64,000 nt of DNA from Fodinibacter sp963747405 (GTDB lineage Bacteria; Actinomycetota; Actinomycetes; Actinomycetales; Dermatophilaceae): assembly GCA_963747405.1 (NCBI GenBank), contig CAVVFG010000010.1, positions 285,175-349,174 of the forward strand, read 5' to 3'. Below the pieces are notes generated by a model. It saw only the letters and a program-made list of their open reading frames with translations, was not told the origin of the DNA and searched no databases. Below, piece by piece: positions 13,590 to 21,983 of the stretch (position 1 is its first letter; each line of letters opens with the position of its first letter). A program made the translations under genes and the position numbers.

Positions 13590-13688
13590 CTGCTGGCAGG
13601 GCTGTTCCGCGAGGCGAGGAGCGGGGGTCCGACGCGCCAGGTGGCGCGGGCTGCGGCGCCGGCATGCCTGGGGGGTGTAACGGTCGAT

Positions 13689-13718
13689 TTGGCCCGTCGT
13701 CCTCACGTCTGGCACACT
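13689..13718 (+). promoter_or_regulatory. possible promoter of the S10 operon
   Basis: TTGGCC (13689-13694) followed after 18 nt by CACACT, within CACACTTAT, is the best promoter-like pair in the region upstream of rpsJ. The -10 match is imperfect. It would give a leader of about 265 nt. Confidence 0.3.
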
Positions 13719-13906
13719 TATCAGGTTGCTTGGCGTGCGACGACGTCCCGAGAGGGTCGACGGCGCCCACCGCGACGAGATCACGAACCGCCGTCGCCGG
13801 CGGGGCGGCTCGGTTCGCGAAGTGCCAGGCACCCGGGCTTCCCGGGCAAAACCGACCACCACCGACGTCGACGGGTAACCGTGTGCCGCCGGGCTGCGGA
13901 ACAAGG

Positions 13907-13943
13907 GCGACACACCCGACCGCGGGGGTCGGCGCACCGGACA
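13907..13943 (+). promoter_or_regulatory. rpsJ leader motif shared with rpsL
   Basis: GCGACACACCCGAC is identical to the rpsL leader, followed by a GC block and an identical CACCGGACA. Here CCGACC and GGTCGG can form a 6-bp hairpin around a 5-nt loop. The motif ends 47 nt before the rpsJ ATG. Confidence 0.55.
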
Positions 13944-13990
13944 GCACGACTCCAGACAGATGTACGGCGAGAGAGAGACGGGAACGTCAG

Positions 13991-14299
13991 ATGGCGGGAC
14001 AGAAGATCCGCATCCGCTTGAAGTCGTATGACCACGAGGTCATCGACAGCTCGGCGCGCAAGATCGTTGACACGGTCACCCGCGCCGGTGCGACCGTGGT
14101 GGGCCCCGTCCCGCTGCCGACGGAGAAGAACGTGTTCTGCGTCATCCGGTCGCCGCACAAGTACAAGGACAGCCGCGAGCACTTCGAGATGCGCACCCAC
14201 AAGCGCCTCATCGACATCATCGACCCGACGCCCAAGGCCGTCGACTCGCTGATGCGTCTCGACCTCCCGGCTGACGTCAACATCGAGATCAAGCTCTGA
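13991..14299 (+). CDS. rpsJ: 30S ribosomal protein S10
   Basis: S10 (NusE), 102 aa. Besides its 30S role it binds NusB and NusG in transcription antitermination. The N-terminus MAGQKIRIRLKSYDHEVIDSS and the block RSPHKYKDSREHFEMRTHKR are canonical. ATG 13991 lies 5 nt behind a GGGAACG purine tract; the longer frame upstream covers leader sequence and is not coding. It is the first gene of the S10 operon, 10 nt before rplC. Confidence 0.98.
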   Translation: MAGQKIRIRLKSYDHEVIDSSARKIVDTVTRAGATVVGPVPLPTEKNVFCVIRSPHKYKDSREHFEMRTHKRLIDIIDPTPKAVDSLMRLDLPADVNIEIKL

Positions 14300-14309
14300 G
14301 GCTGACGAC

Positions 14310-14966
14310 ATGACCACCACTGCCACCAAGACCCAGAAGGGCCTGCTGGGCACCAAGCTCGGCATGACCCAGGTGTGGGACGAGACCAACCGGCTCGTGC
14401 CCGTCACCGTGATCCAGGCCGGCCCGAACGTCGTGACCCAGGTGCGGGACGCCGGCACCGACGGCTACGCCGCGGTGCAGCTCGGCTATGGCGCCATCGA
14501 CCCGCGCAAGGTCACCCAGCCGCTGGCCGGCCACTTCGAGAAGGCCGGCGTGACACCGCGCCGCCACGTGGTCGAGCTGCGCACCGCCGACGCCGGCGAC
14601 TACACCCTCGGCCAGGAGCTCGGCGCCGACACCTTCGAGGTGGGCGCGCTCGTCGACGTCACCGGCACGACCAAGGGCAAGGGCTTCGCGGGCGTCATGA
14701 AGCGGCACGGCTTCAAGGGCGTCTCGTCCTCGCACGGCTCGCACCGCAACCACCGCAAGCCCGGCTCGATCGGCGGGGCGTCCACGCCCGGCCGCGTGTT
14801 CAAGGGCATGCGGATGGCCGGTCGCATGGGCGGCGTGCGCCAGACCACCCAGAACCTCACCGTCCACGCCGTGGATGCCGAGAAGGGCCTGCTGCTGCTC
14901 AAGGGTGCCGTCCCCGGCCCCCGCGGCGCGGTCGTCCTCGTGCGCTCGGCCGCGAAGGGGGCGTGA
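14310..14966 (+). CDS. rplC: 50S ribosomal protein L3
   Basis: L3, 218 aa, an early 23S assembly initiator whose loop reaches the peptidyl transferase centre. LLGTKLGMTQVWDE near the N-terminus and the central loop HGSHRNHRKPGSIGGASTPGRVFKG (about residues 142-167) are diagnostic. The sequence starts MTTTATKTQKG, with a short N-terminal extension typical of actinobacteria. It lies 10 nt after rpsJ and is followed closely by rplD. Confidence 0.98.
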   Translation: MTTTATKTQKGLLGTKLGMTQVWDETNRLVPVTVIQAGPNVVTQVRDAGTDGYAAVQLGYGAIDPRKVTQPLAGHFEKAGVTPRRHVVELRTADAGDYTLGQELGADTFEVGALVDVTGTTKGKGFAGVMKRHGFKGVSSSHGSHRNHRKPGSIGGASTPGRVFKGMRMAGRMGGVRQTTQNLTVHAVDAEKGLLLLKGAVPGPRGAVVLVRSAAKGA

Positions 14967-14971
14967 CCCAC

Positions 14972-15679
14972 ATGACCATCTCGACGCTCAAGGTCGACCT
15001 GCCTGCCGAGATCTTCGACGTGCAGACCAACGTGCCGCTGATCCACCAGGTCGTCGTCGGCCAGCTCGCGGCCGCCCGCCAGGGCACGCACGCCACCAAG
15101 ACCCGCGCCGACGTGCGCGGTGGCGGTCGCAAGCCCTACAAGCAGAAGGGCACCGGCCGCGCCCGGCAGGGCTCGACCCGCGCGCCGCAGTTCGCCGGCG
15201 GTGGCATCGTGCACGGCCCGCAGCCGCGGGACTACACCCAGCGCACCCCCAAGAAGATGAAGGCTGCCGCCCTGCGCGGTGCCCTGTCCGACCGGGCGCG
15301 CCACGACCGCATCCACGTGGTCGAGTCGATCTCCACCGGCGACGCCCCCTCGGCCAAGGCCGCGGCCGCGCTGCTCGCCGGGCTGTCCGACCGCAAGAAC
15401 GTGCTCGTCGTGCTCGACCGCACCGACCTGGTCTCGATGAAGTCGGTGCGCAACCTGGCCGACGTCCACGTCCTGGCCGTCGACCAGCTCAACACCTACG
15501 ACGTGCTGTGCGCCGACGACGTCCTGTTCACCAAGGCCGCCTACGAGACCTTCACCGGCCTCGAGGTGACGGTCGACCAGGCGCCCACGCCCGACAAGGC
15601 CGACAAGGCACCCAAGGCCGACCAGGCCGAGGCCGCGGAGAAGGCCGACGAGCCCGACAATGGGGAGGACGAGAAGTGA
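14972..15679 (+). CDS. rplD: 50S ribosomal protein L4
   Basis: L4 (about 235 aa) lines the exit tunnel with its extended loop. The loop sequence RGGGRKPYKQKGTGRARQGSTR, here about residues 46-67, is present. The ATG at 14972 is preferred because the AAGGGGG tract lies 9-10 nt upstream; an in-frame GTG at 14963, overlapping the rplC stop as GTGA, is an alternative adding three residues. The last 30 residues are a Lys/Asp/Glu-rich, low-complexity tail (DKADKAPKADQAEAAEKADE) beyond the normal end of L4, probably disordered. Confidence 0.96.
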   Translation: MTISTLKVDLPAEIFDVQTNVPLIHQVVVGQLAAARQGTHATKTRADVRGGGRKPYKQKGTGRARQGSTRAPQFAGGGIVHGPQPRDYTQRTPKKMKAAALRGALSDRARHDRIHVVESISTGDAPSAKAAAALLAGLSDRKNVLVVLDRTDLVSMKSVRNLADVHVLAVDQLNTYDVLCADDVLFTKAAYETFTGLEVTVDQAPTPDKADKAPKADQAEAAEKADEPDNGEDEK

Positions 15680-15975
15680 GCCAGGGCAAGAACCCCCGCG
15701 ACATCCTGATCTCGCCGGTCGTGTCCGAGAAGTCCTACGGGCTGCTCGACGAGGGCAAGTACACCTTCATCGTCGACCCGCGCTCGAACAAGACCGAGAT
15801 CAAGATCGCCGTCGAGCAGGTCTTCGGCGTCAAGGTCGACTCGGTCCACACCATGAACCGCAAGGGCAAGGCCCGTCGCACGCGGTTCGGCATCGGCAAG
15901 CGCAAGGACACCAAGCGCGCGATCGTCACCCTCCGCGAGGGTTCGATCGACATCTTCGGCAGCGCCGGCGCCTGA
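15676..15975 (+). CDS. rplW: 50S ribosomal protein L23
   Basis: L23, 99 aa, at the exit-tunnel mouth where trigger factor and SRP dock. SPVVSEKSYGL and the NKTEIKIAVEQVFGVKV segment identify it. The GTG start overlaps the rplD TGA (GTGA) and is preceded by GGGGAGGACGAGAA, so translation is likely coupled to L4. Confidence 0.97.
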   Translation: MSQGKNPRDILISPVVSEKSYGLLDEGKYTFIVDPRSNKTEIKIAVEQVFGVKVDSVHTMNRKGKARRTRFGIGKRKDTKRAIVTLREGSIDIFGSAGA

Positions 15976-15994
15976 GGAAGCTGAGGACTTAACC

Positions 15995-16831
15995 ATGGGT
16001 ATCCGTAAGTACAAGCCGACGACGCCTGGGCGTCGCGGGTCGAGCGTGGCCGACTTCGTCGAGGTCACCCGCTCCACCCCCGAGAAGTCCCTCGTCCGTC
16101 CGCTGACCAAGAGCGGTGGCCGCAACAACAACGGCCGCATCACCACCCGTCACATCGGTGGTGGCCACAAGCGTGCCTACCGCGTCATCGACTTCCGTCG
16201 TCACGACAAGGACGGCATCCCGGCCAAGGTCGCTCACATCGAGTACGACCCGAACCGCACCGCCCGCATCGCGCTGCTGCACTACGCCGACGGCGAGAAG
16301 CGCTACATCCTGGCCCCCAAGGGCCTGGAGCAGGGCATGCCGATCGAGAACGGCCCCGGCGCCGACATCAAGCCCGGCAACAGCCTGCCGCTGCGCAACA
16401 TCCCGACCGGTACGGTCATCCACGCCGTCGAGCTCAAGCCCGGTGGCGGTGCGAAGATCGCCCGCTCGGCCGGCGTGCGCGTGCAGCTCGTGGCCAAGGA
16501 CGGCCCCTACGCCCAGCTGCGCATGCCGTCCGGTGAGATCCGCAACGTCGACGTGCGCTGCCGCGCCACCGTCGGCGAGGTCGGCAACGCCGAGCAGTCC
16601 AACATCAACTGGGGCAAGGCCGGCCGGATGCGCTGGAAGGGCAAGCGCCCGACCGTGCGTGGCGTCGTCATGAACCCGGTCGACCACCCCCACGGTGGTG
16701 GTGAGGGCCGCACGTCCGGTGGTCGCCACCCGGTGTCCCCCTGGGGCCAGCCCGAGGGCCGCACCCGCCGCCCCGGCAAGCCCAGCGACAAGCTGATCGT
16801 TCGTCGCCGCCGTACTGGCAAGAAGCGCTGA
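15995..16831 (+). CDS. rplB: 50S ribosomal protein L2
   Basis: L2, 278 aa, near the peptidyl transferase centre and needed for subunit association. GIRKYKPTTPGRRG at the N-terminus and the C-terminal signature MNPVDHPHGGGEGR, including the conserved functional histidine, are present. It lies 19 nt after rplW and 12 nt before rpsS, in the standard S10 operon order. Confidence 0.99.
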   Translation: MGIRKYKPTTPGRRGSSVADFVEVTRSTPEKSLVRPLTKSGGRNNNGRITTRHIGGGHKRAYRVIDFRRHDKDGIPAKVAHIEYDPNRTARIALLHYADGEKRYILAPKGLEQGMPIENGPGADIKPGNSLPLRNIPTGTVIHAVELKPGGGAKIARSAGVRVQLVAKDGPYAQLRMPSGEIRNVDVRCRATVGEVGNAEQSNINWGKAGRMRWKGKRPTVRGVVMNPVDHPHGGGEGRTSGGRHPVSPWGQPEGRTRRPGKPSDKLIVRRRRTGKKR

Positions 16832-16843
16832 TAGGAGCCTGGA

Positions 16844-17125
16844 ATGCCTCGTAGCCTGAAGAAGGGCCCCTTCATCGACGACCACCTGCAGAAGAAGGTG
16901 GATGTCCAGAACGAAGCGGGCACCAAGAACGTCATCAAGACCTGGTCGCGCCGTTCGGTGATCTCACCGGACATGCTCGGCCACACCCTCGCCGTGCACG
17001 ACGGCCGCAAGCACGTCCCGGTGTTCGTCACCGAGTCGATGGTCGGCCACAAGCTCGGCGAGTTCGCACCGACCCGCACCTTCCGCGGTCACGTGAAGGA
17101 CGACAAGAAGGGGCGTCGTCGCTGA
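16844..17125 (+). CDS. rpsS: 30S ribosomal protein S19
   Basis: S19, 93 aa, in the 30S head, forming a heterodimer with S13. MPRSLKKGPFID and TWSRRSVISPDMLGHTLAVHDGRKH are canonical. Its TGA shares one nucleotide with the rplV ATG (TGATG). Confidence 0.98.
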   Translation: MPRSLKKGPFIDDHLQKKVDVQNEAGTKNVIKTWSRRSVISPDMLGHTLAVHDGRKHVPVFVTESMVGHKLGEFAPTRTFRGHVKDDKKGRRR

Positions 17126-17523
17126 TGGCCACCGAGACCACTACCACCGAGGCGCGGGCGGTCGCCCGCCACGTCCGGGTGACGCCGCAGAAGGCGCGCC
17201 GGGTCGTCGACCTCATCCGCGGCAAGAACGCCACCGACGCGGTGTCGATCCTGCGCTTCGCCCCCCAGGGCGCGGCGGAGCCGGTCCGCAAGGTGCTCGA
17301 GTCCGCGATCGCGAACGCCCGGGTCAAGGCCGACAAGACCGCCGAGCGGTTCGACGAGCGCGAGCTCGTCGTCGCGTCCGCGTTCATCGACGAGGGCCCG
17401 ACCATGAAGCGGTTCCGGCCGCGCGCCCAGGGCCGCGCCGGCCGCATCAACAAGCGCACGAGCCACATCACCGTGGTCGTCGCTCCCAAGCCCGCCAAGG
17501 CCACGAACGGAGGCACTCGCTGA
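17125..17523 (+). CDS. rplV: 50S ribosomal protein L22
   Basis: L22, 132 aa. Its beta hairpin lines the exit tunnel near the macrolide site. ARHVRVTPQKARRVVDLIRGK and the hairpin segment MKRFRPRAQGRAGRINKRTSHI, at about residues 93-114, are intact, without the deletions associated with macrolide resistance. It overlaps rpsS and rpsC by one nucleotide on each side. Confidence 0.98.
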   Translation: MATETTTTEARAVARHVRVTPQKARRVVDLIRGKNATDAVSILRFAPQGAAEPVRKVLESAIANARVKADKTAERFDERELVVASAFIDEGPTMKRFRPRAQGRAGRINKRTSHITVVVAPKPAKATNGGTR

Positions 17524-18329
17524 TGGGCCAGAAGGTCAACCCGCACGGCTTCCGTCTGGGGATCACGACGGAGCACAGGAGCCGTTGGTTCGCAGACTCC
17601 ACCAAGGAGGGTCAGCGCTACCGCGACTACGTCAAGGAGGACGTGGCGATCCGCAAGCTCATGTCCGAGGGCATGGACCGCGCCGGTATCGCCCGCGTCG
17701 ACATCGAGCGCACCCGTGACCGGGTCCGCGTCGACATCCACACCGCGCGCCCCGGCATCGTCATCGGTCGCCGTGGCGCCGAGGCCGACCGCATCCGCGG
17801 CGAGCTCGAGAAGCTCACCGGCAAGCAGGTGCAGCTCAACATCCTCGAGGTCAAGAACCCCGAGGTCGAGGCCCAGCTCGTCGCGCAGGGCATCGCCGAG
17901 CAGCTCAGCGCCCGCGTGTCGTTCCGCCGCGCCATGCGCAAGGGCATGCAGTCCGCCACCCGCGCCGGCGCCAAGGGCATCCGGGTCCAGGTGTCCGGTC
18001 GCCTCGGCGGCGCCGAGATGAGCCGTACCGAGTTCTACCGCGAGGGTCGCGTGCCGCTGCACACCCTCCGCGCGCAGATCGACTACGGCTTCTACGAGGC
18101 CAAGACCACCTTCGGCCGCATCGGCGTCAAGGTGTGGATCTACAAGGGCGACATGACCGCGCGCGAGCTCGCGGCCCAGCAGGCCACCGCGCCGCGCCAG
18201 GGTCGTGGACCGCGCCGGGACGGCGCCGACCGTCCGGCCCGTGCCCGTCGCGCCGACGCCCCCGCCCCCGTGGCCGAGGCTCCTGCCGCTGAGCAGGCCC
18301 CGGCTGCCGCGAGCACGCAGGAGTCCTGA
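17523..18329 (+). CDS. rpsC: 30S ribosomal protein S3
   Basis: S3, 268 aa, with an N-terminal KH domain (VIGRRGAEADRIRGEL) and a C-terminal beta domain; part of the mRNA entry helicase. MGQKVNPHGFRLGIT is the standard start. The last ~50 residues form an Arg/Ala/Pro-rich tail (GRGPRRDGADRPARARRADAP...) as in other high-GC actinobacteria, probably disordered. It begins within the rplV stop and ends 2 nt before rplP. Confidence 0.98.
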   Translation: MGQKVNPHGFRLGITTEHRSRWFADSTKEGQRYRDYVKEDVAIRKLMSEGMDRAGIARVDIERTRDRVRVDIHTARPGIVIGRRGAEADRIRGELEKLTGKQVQLNILEVKNPEVEAQLVAQGIAEQLSARVSFRRAMRKGMQSATRAGAKGIRVQVSGRLGGAEMSRTEFYREGRVPLHTLRAQIDYGFYEAKTTFGRIGVKVWIYKGDMTARELAAQQATAPRQGRGPRRDGADRPARARRADAPAPVAEAPAAEQAPAAASTQES

Positions 18330-18331
18330 CC

Positions 18332-18751
18332 ATGCTGATTCCCCGTCGAGTCAAGCACCGCAAGCAGCACCACCCGGGTCGCTCGGGCGCTGCCAAGGGT
18401 GGTACGACCATCGCGTTCGGCGACTACGGCATCCAGGCCCTCGAGCCCGCCTACGTCACCAACCGCCAGATCGAGTCCGCGCGTATCGCGATGACCCGCT
18501 ACATCAAGCGTGGCGGAAAGGTCTGGATCAACATCTACCCGGACCGTCCGCTCACCAAGAAGCCCGCCGAGACCCGCATGGGTTCCGGCAAGGGCTCCCC
18601 GGAGTGGTGGATCGCGAACGTCAAGCCGGGCCGTGTCATGTTCGAGCTCTCCGGTGTGCCGGAGGACGTCGCACGTGAGGCCATGCGCCTCGCGATGCAC
18701 AAGCTGCCGATGAAGTGCCGCTTCGTCCGGCGTGAGGGTGGTGACTTCTGA
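18332..18751 (+). CDS. rplP: 50S ribosomal protein L16
   Basis: L16, 139 aa, which positions A-site tRNA next to the peptidyl transferase centre. MLIPRRVKHRKQHHPGRSGAAKGG and KPAETRMGSGKGSPEWWIANVKPGR are diagnostic; the RMGSGKG segment holds the arginine that is hydroxylated in some bacteria. It overlaps the rpmC ATG by one nucleotide. Confidence 0.98.
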   Translation: MLIPRRVKHRKQHHPGRSGAAKGGTTIAFGDYGIQALEPAYVTNRQIESARIAMTRYIKRGGKVWINIYPDRPLTKKPAETRMGSGKGSPEWWIANVKPGRVMFELSGVPEDVAREAMRLAMHKLPMKCRFVRREGGDF

Positions 18752-18987
18752 TGGCTATCGGTTCCAAGGACCTGGCTACCGCGGAGCTGCGCGGTCTCGA
18801 CGACGAGCGACTGGTCGACGAGCTGCGCAAGGCCAAGGAGGAGCTGTTCAACCTCCGGTTCCAGTCGGCCACCGGCCAGCTGGACAACCACGGCCGGCTG
18901 CGCGCCGTCCGCAAGGACATCGCCCGCATCTACACCGAGATGCGCGAGCGCGAGCTCGGCATCGGCGGGAAGGGTGAGGCCCAGTGA
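18751..18987 (+). CDS. rpmC: 50S ribosomal protein L29
   Basis: L29, 78 aa, a helical hairpin at the tunnel exit. LRKAKEELFNLRFQSATGQLDN and the second helix VRKDIARIYTEMRERELG match the family. It shares one nucleotide with rplP and four with rpsQ. Confidence 0.97.
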   Translation: MAIGSKDLATAELRGLDDERLVDELRKAKEELFNLRFQSATGQLDNHGRLRAVRKDIARIYTEMRERELGIGGKGEAQ

Positions 18988-19277
18988 GTGAGACAACGAA
19001 GGATGAGACCGTGACCGAGGCAGCGGAGCGCAACGACCGCAAGACCCGCCAGGGCTACGTCGTCAGCGACAAGATGGACAGGACCGTCGTGGTCGAGGTC
19101 GAGGACCGCGTCAAGCACGCGCTCTACGGCAAGGTCATCCGCCGCACCAGCAAGGTCAAGGCGCACGACGAGGCCAACGCGGCCGGCGTCGGCGACCGCG
19201 TCCTCATCATGGAGACCCGCCCGCTGAGCGCCACGAAGCGCTGGCGCCTGGTGGAGATCCTCGAGAAGGCCAAGTAG
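18984..19277 (+). CDS. rpsQ: 30S ribosomal protein S17
   Basis: S17, 97 aa, an early-binding OB-fold protein. QGYVVSDKMDRTVVVEVEDRVKHALYGK and ETRPLSATKRWRLVEI identify it. The GTG start overlaps rpmC in GTGA; the N-terminus has a roughly 20-residue acidic extension (MSETTKDETVTEAAERNDRK) compared with shorter homologues. An in-frame downstream start without this extension cannot be excluded, but the overlap supports 18984. It is the last gene before a 133-nt gap. Confidence 0.96.
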   Translation: MSETTKDETVTEAAERNDRKTRQGYVVSDKMDRTVVVEVEDRVKHALYGKVIRRTSKVKAHDEANAAGVGDRVLIMETRPLSATKRWRLVEILEKAK

Positions 19278-19316
19278 CCGCCGAACCGCCGAGCGAAGCG
19301 AGCTTGGTTCGACGGC
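19277..19316. other. imperfect hairpin after rpsQ
   Basis: GCCG..CGAACC near 19277-19287 can pair with GGTTCGACGGC at 19306-19316 around a GAGCGAAGCGAGC segment. It sits exactly at the S10/spc operon border (rpsQ-rplN), where a weak terminator or attenuator is expected. A short leader without an obvious promoter follows to rplN. Confidence 0.45.
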
Positions 19317-19410
19317 ACGACAGACAGTCTCGGCGCAGCCGAGTCCGACCTACGAGTTCCTGAAGGCTCACCGCCACCAGCGGGGAGAACCGGAGGACAA
19401 GGAGAGATAA

Positions 19411-19779
19411 GTGATCCAGCAGGAGTCGCGACTTCGCGTCGCCGACAACACCGGTGCCAAGGAGATCCTGTGCATCCGTGTTCTCGGTGGCTCCGGTCGC
19501 CGGTATGCCGGCATCGGCGACACCATCGTCGCCACCGTCAAGGACGCGATCCCGGGCGGCAACGTCAAGAAGGGTGACGTCGTCAAGGCGGTCATCGTCC
19601 GCACCAAGAAGGAACGCCGTCGCGCCGACGGTTCCTACATCAAGTTCGACGAGAACGCTGCCGTGATCCTCAAGAACGACGGTGACCCCCGGGGCACCCG
19701 CATCTTCGGCCCGGTGGGCCGCGAGCTGCGCGAGAAGCGTTTCATGAAGATCATCAGCCTCGCCCCGGAGGTGCTCTGA
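19411..19779 (+). CDS. rplN: 50S ribosomal protein L14
   Basis: L14, 122 aa, at the subunit interface and the docking surface for RsfS. MIQQESRLRVADNTGAKEILCIRVLGGS is canonical. GTG 19411 is preceded by ACAAGGAGAG. It is the first gene of the spc block after a 133-nt spacer; rplX follows 3 nt later. Confidence 0.98.
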   Translation: MIQQESRLRVADNTGAKEILCIRVLGGSGRRYAGIGDTIVATVKDAIPGGNVKKGDVVKAVIVRTKKERRRADGSYIKFDENAAVILKNDGDPRGTRIFGPVGRELREKRFMKIISLAPEVL

Positions 19780-19782
19780 GCC

Positions 19783-20130
19783 ATGGCGACCATGAAGATC
19801 AAGAAGGGCGACACCGTGCAGGTGTTGACCGGCAAGGACAAGGGCGCCACCGGAAAGGTCATCTCGGTCAACCGTGAGACCAATCGGGTGACCGTCGAGG
19901 GCGTCAACCGGGTCACCCGGCACACCAAGGCCGGCCAGTCCGCCCGCGGCAGCCGCACCGGTGGCCTGGTCGTGATGGAGTCGCCGATCCACGTGAGCAA
20001 CGTGGCCGTCGTCGACCCCTCCGACAACAAGCCCACCCGGATCAAGACCCGCGTCGAGACCGTCGAGCGCGACGGCCGCCAGAAGGCGAGCCGCGTCCGC
20101 GTCGGCGTGCGCTCGGGCAAGGACCTGTGA
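19783..20130 (+). CDS. rplX: 50S ribosomal protein L24
   Basis: L24, 115 aa, a KOW-domain assembly initiator. MKIKKGDTVQVLTGKDKGATGKVI carries the KOW motif. Two ATGs are possible, 19783 (MATMKIKKGD) and 19792 (MKIKKGD). I keep the first because it follows the rplN stop at the spacing used elsewhere in the operon. The end overlaps or abuts the rplE start region. Confidence 0.96.
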   Translation: MATMKIKKGDTVQVLTGKDKGATGKVISVNRETNRVTVEGVNRVTRHTKAGQSARGSRTGGLVVMESPIHVSNVAVVDPSDNKPTRIKTRVETVERDGRQKASRVRVGVRSGKDL

Positions 20131-20135
20131 GAGAG

Positions 20136-20696
20136 ATGGCTGACACCGCTACCCAGCCGCGCCTGAAGGCGCGCTACCAGGACGAGATCAAGGACTCCCT
20201 GCGCGAGCAGTTCGGGTTCGAGAACGTCATGCAGATCCCCGGCGTCGTCAAGGTCGTCGTCAACATGGGCGTGGGTGACGCCGCCAAGGACAGCAAGCTC
20301 ATCGAGGGTGCCGTCCGCGACCTCACCGCGATCACCGGCCAGAAGCCGGTCGTCACCAAGGCCCGCAAGTCGATCGCCCAGTTCAAGCTGCGCGAGGGGA
20401 TGCCGATCGGCGCCCACACCACGCTGCGCGGTGACCGCATGTGGGAGTTCCTCGACCGGCTCGTCAGCACGGCGCTGCCCCGCATCCGTGACTTCCGGGG
20501 CCTGTCGCCCAAGCAGTTCGACGGCCGTGGCAACTACACGTTCGGCCTCACGGAGCAGTCGATGTTCCACGAGATCGACCAGGACCGCATCGACCGCGTC
20601 CGCGGCATGGACATCACGGTCGTCACGACCGCGACGAACGACGACGAGGGACGCGCGCTGCTCAAGGCGCTCGGCTTCCCGTTCAAGGAGAACTGA
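20136..20696 (+). CDS. rplE: 50S ribosomal protein L5
   Basis: L5, 186 aa from ATG 20136; it binds 5S rRNA and contacts P-site tRNA. VVVNMGVGDAAKD, ITGQKPVVTKARKSIAQFKLREGMPIG and the C-terminal DMDITVVTTA-like segment are standard. An in-frame GTG at 20127, overlapping the rplX stop, would add MRE; AAGGA at 20119-20123 is closer to that codon, so the start is ambiguous by three residues. I prefer MADTATQPRLKARY because it resembles homologous N-termini. Confidence 0.95.
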   Translation: MADTATQPRLKARYQDEIKDSLREQFGFENVMQIPGVVKVVVNMGVGDAAKDSKLIEGAVRDLTAITGQKPVVTKARKSIAQFKLREGMPIGAHTTLRGDRMWEFLDRLVSTALPRIRDFRGLSPKQFDGRGNYTFGLTEQSMFHEIDQDRIDRVRGMDITVVTTATNDDEGRALLKALGFPFKEN

Positions 20697-20698
20697 GC

Positions 20699-20884
20699 AT
20701 GGCCAAGACTGCCCTTGTCAACAAGGCGAACAAGAAGCCGAAGTTCGCGGTGCGCGGCTACACCCGCTGTCAGCGCTGCGGCCGTCCGCACTCGGTCTAC
20801 CGCAAGTTCGGCCTGTGCCGGATCTGCCTGCGGGAGATGGCCCACCGCGGCGAGCTCCCCGGTGTGACCAAGTCCTCCTGGTGA
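20699..20884 (+). CDS. rpsN: 30S ribosomal protein S14, zinc type
   Basis: S14 type Z, 61 aa. The four zinc ligands C24, C27, C40 and C43 (RCQRC and LCRIC) are intact, so this is the short zinc-binding (C+) form, as expected within the spc operon. A zinc-independent paralogue may exist elsewhere under Zur control but is not in this window. It starts 2 nt after rplE; a 148-nt spacer to rpsH follows. Confidence 0.98.
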   Translation: MAKTALVNKANKKPKFAVRGYTRCQRCGRPHSVYRKFGLCRICLREMAHRGELPGVTKSSW

Positions 20885-21032
20885 CCCTCCCGGGGATGCC
20901 GGCCGGCTCCCGGCCGCGCGTCCCCACCCGCCGCAACCCCGCGGCATCCGTAACGACCCAAGACCATCTACAGCGCAGGTCCGCCGAGTGTTGCTCGGAG
21001 GAAACCGTGCTGAGAGAGGGCGGAGAAGCCCA

Positions 21033-21431
21033 ATGACCATGACCGACCCGATCGCGGACATGTTGACCCGCGTCCGCAACGCCAACTCGGCGCACAAGGA
21101 CGCAGTCTCCATGCCGTTCTCGAAGCTCAAGAGCCACATCGCCGAGATCCTCGAGGCCGAGGGCTACATCGCCGGTTGGACCGTCGAGGACGCCGAGGTG
21201 GGCAAGACGCTCACCGTCAACCTCAAGTACGGCCCCAACCGTGAGCGCTCCATCGCCGGGGTGCGCCGCGTCTCCAAGCCGGGCCTGCGCGTGTACGCCA
21301 AGTCCACCAACCTGCCGAAGGTGCTCGGTGGCCTGGGTGTCGCGATCATCTCGACGTCCTCCGGCCTGCTGACCGACCGTCAGGCCGCCAACAAGGGTGT
21401 GGGTGGGGAAGTCCTCGCCTACATCTGGTAA
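21033..21431 (+). CDS. rpsH: 30S ribosomal protein S8
   Basis: S8, 132 aa, central-domain 16S binder and, in E. coli, the spc operon repressor. MTMTDPIADMLTRVRNANSAHKD and the C-terminal ISTSSGLLTDRQAANKGVGGEVLAYIW are diagnostic. ATG 21033 follows GGCGGAGAAGCCCA; the frame opens earlier, at 20988, but homologues start at MTMTDPIADM. It begins after the largest gap within the spc operon. Confidence 0.98.
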   Translation: MTMTDPIADMLTRVRNANSAHKDAVSMPFSKLKSHIAEILEAEGYIAGWTVEDAEVGKTLTVNLKYGPNRERSIAGVRRVSKPGLRVYAKSTNLPKVLGGLGVAIISTSSGLLTDRQAANKGVGGEVLAYIW

Positions 21432-21443
21432 GGGGTTACTGAC

Positions 21444-21980
21444 ATGTCACGCATCGGACGTCTCCCCGTCACCGTCCCGGCCGGGGTCGACATCGCCATC
21501 GAGGGCCAGACCGTGAAGGTCAAGGGTCCCAAGGGCGAGCTCAGCCACGTCGTCGCCGAGCCGATCACCGTCGAGCAGGGCGAGAACGGCCTCGAGGTCA
21601 AGCGCCCGGACGACGCACGCGTCTCGCGCTCCCTGCACGGCCTGACCCGCACCCTGATCAACAACATGGTGCTCGGTGTCACCGAGGGCTACGAGAAGAA
21701 GCTCGAGATCCACGGCACCGGCTACCGCGTGCTCGCCAAGGGCTCCAACCTCGAGTTCGCCCTGGGCTACTCGCACTCCATCACCGTCGAGCCCCCCACC
21801 GGCATCACCTTCGCGGTCGAGAACCAGACCCGGTTCGCCGTGCAGGGCATCGACAAGCAGCTCGTCGGCGAGGTCGCCGCGAACATCCGCAAGCTCCGCA
21901 AGCCCGACCCGTACAAGGGCAAGGGCGTCCGCTACGCGGGCGAGCAGATCCGCCGCAAGGTCGGAAAGGCTGGTAAGTAA
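21444..21980 (+). CDS. rplF: 50S ribosomal protein L6
   Basis: L6, 178 aa, near the GTPase-associated centre. MSRIGRLPVTVPAGVDI and the C-terminal KPDPYKGKGVRYAGEQIRRKVGKAGK are canonical. It lies 12 nt after rpsH and 3 nt before rplR, in the usual order. Confidence 0.98.
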   Translation: MSRIGRLPVTVPAGVDIAIEGQTVKVKGPKGELSHVVAEPITVEQGENGLEVKRPDDARVSRSLHGLTRTLINNMVLGVTEGYEKKLEIHGTGYRVLAKGSNLEFALGYSHSITVEPPTGITFAVENQTRFAVQGIDKQLVGEVAANIRKLRKPDPYKGKGVRYAGEQIRRKVGKAGK

Positions 21981-21983
21981 GCC

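Larger units (their letters stand above)
13448..13990. other. 543-nt divergent intergenic region
   Basis: This gap separates the secreted-protein gene (minus) from rpsJ (plus). It holds the CRP-type palindrome (13574-13589), a possible rpsJ promoter (13689-13718) and the leader motif shared with rpsL (13907-13943). I see no credible coding sequence: open frames here lack a ribosome-binding site and recognisable protein features. Confidence 0.6.

Noticed and set aside
14963..14971. GTG 14963 as the rplD start
   Set aside because: It is possible because of the GTGA overlap, but the purine tract is too close to it; ATG 14972 has better spacing. Kept as an alternative in the rplD entry.
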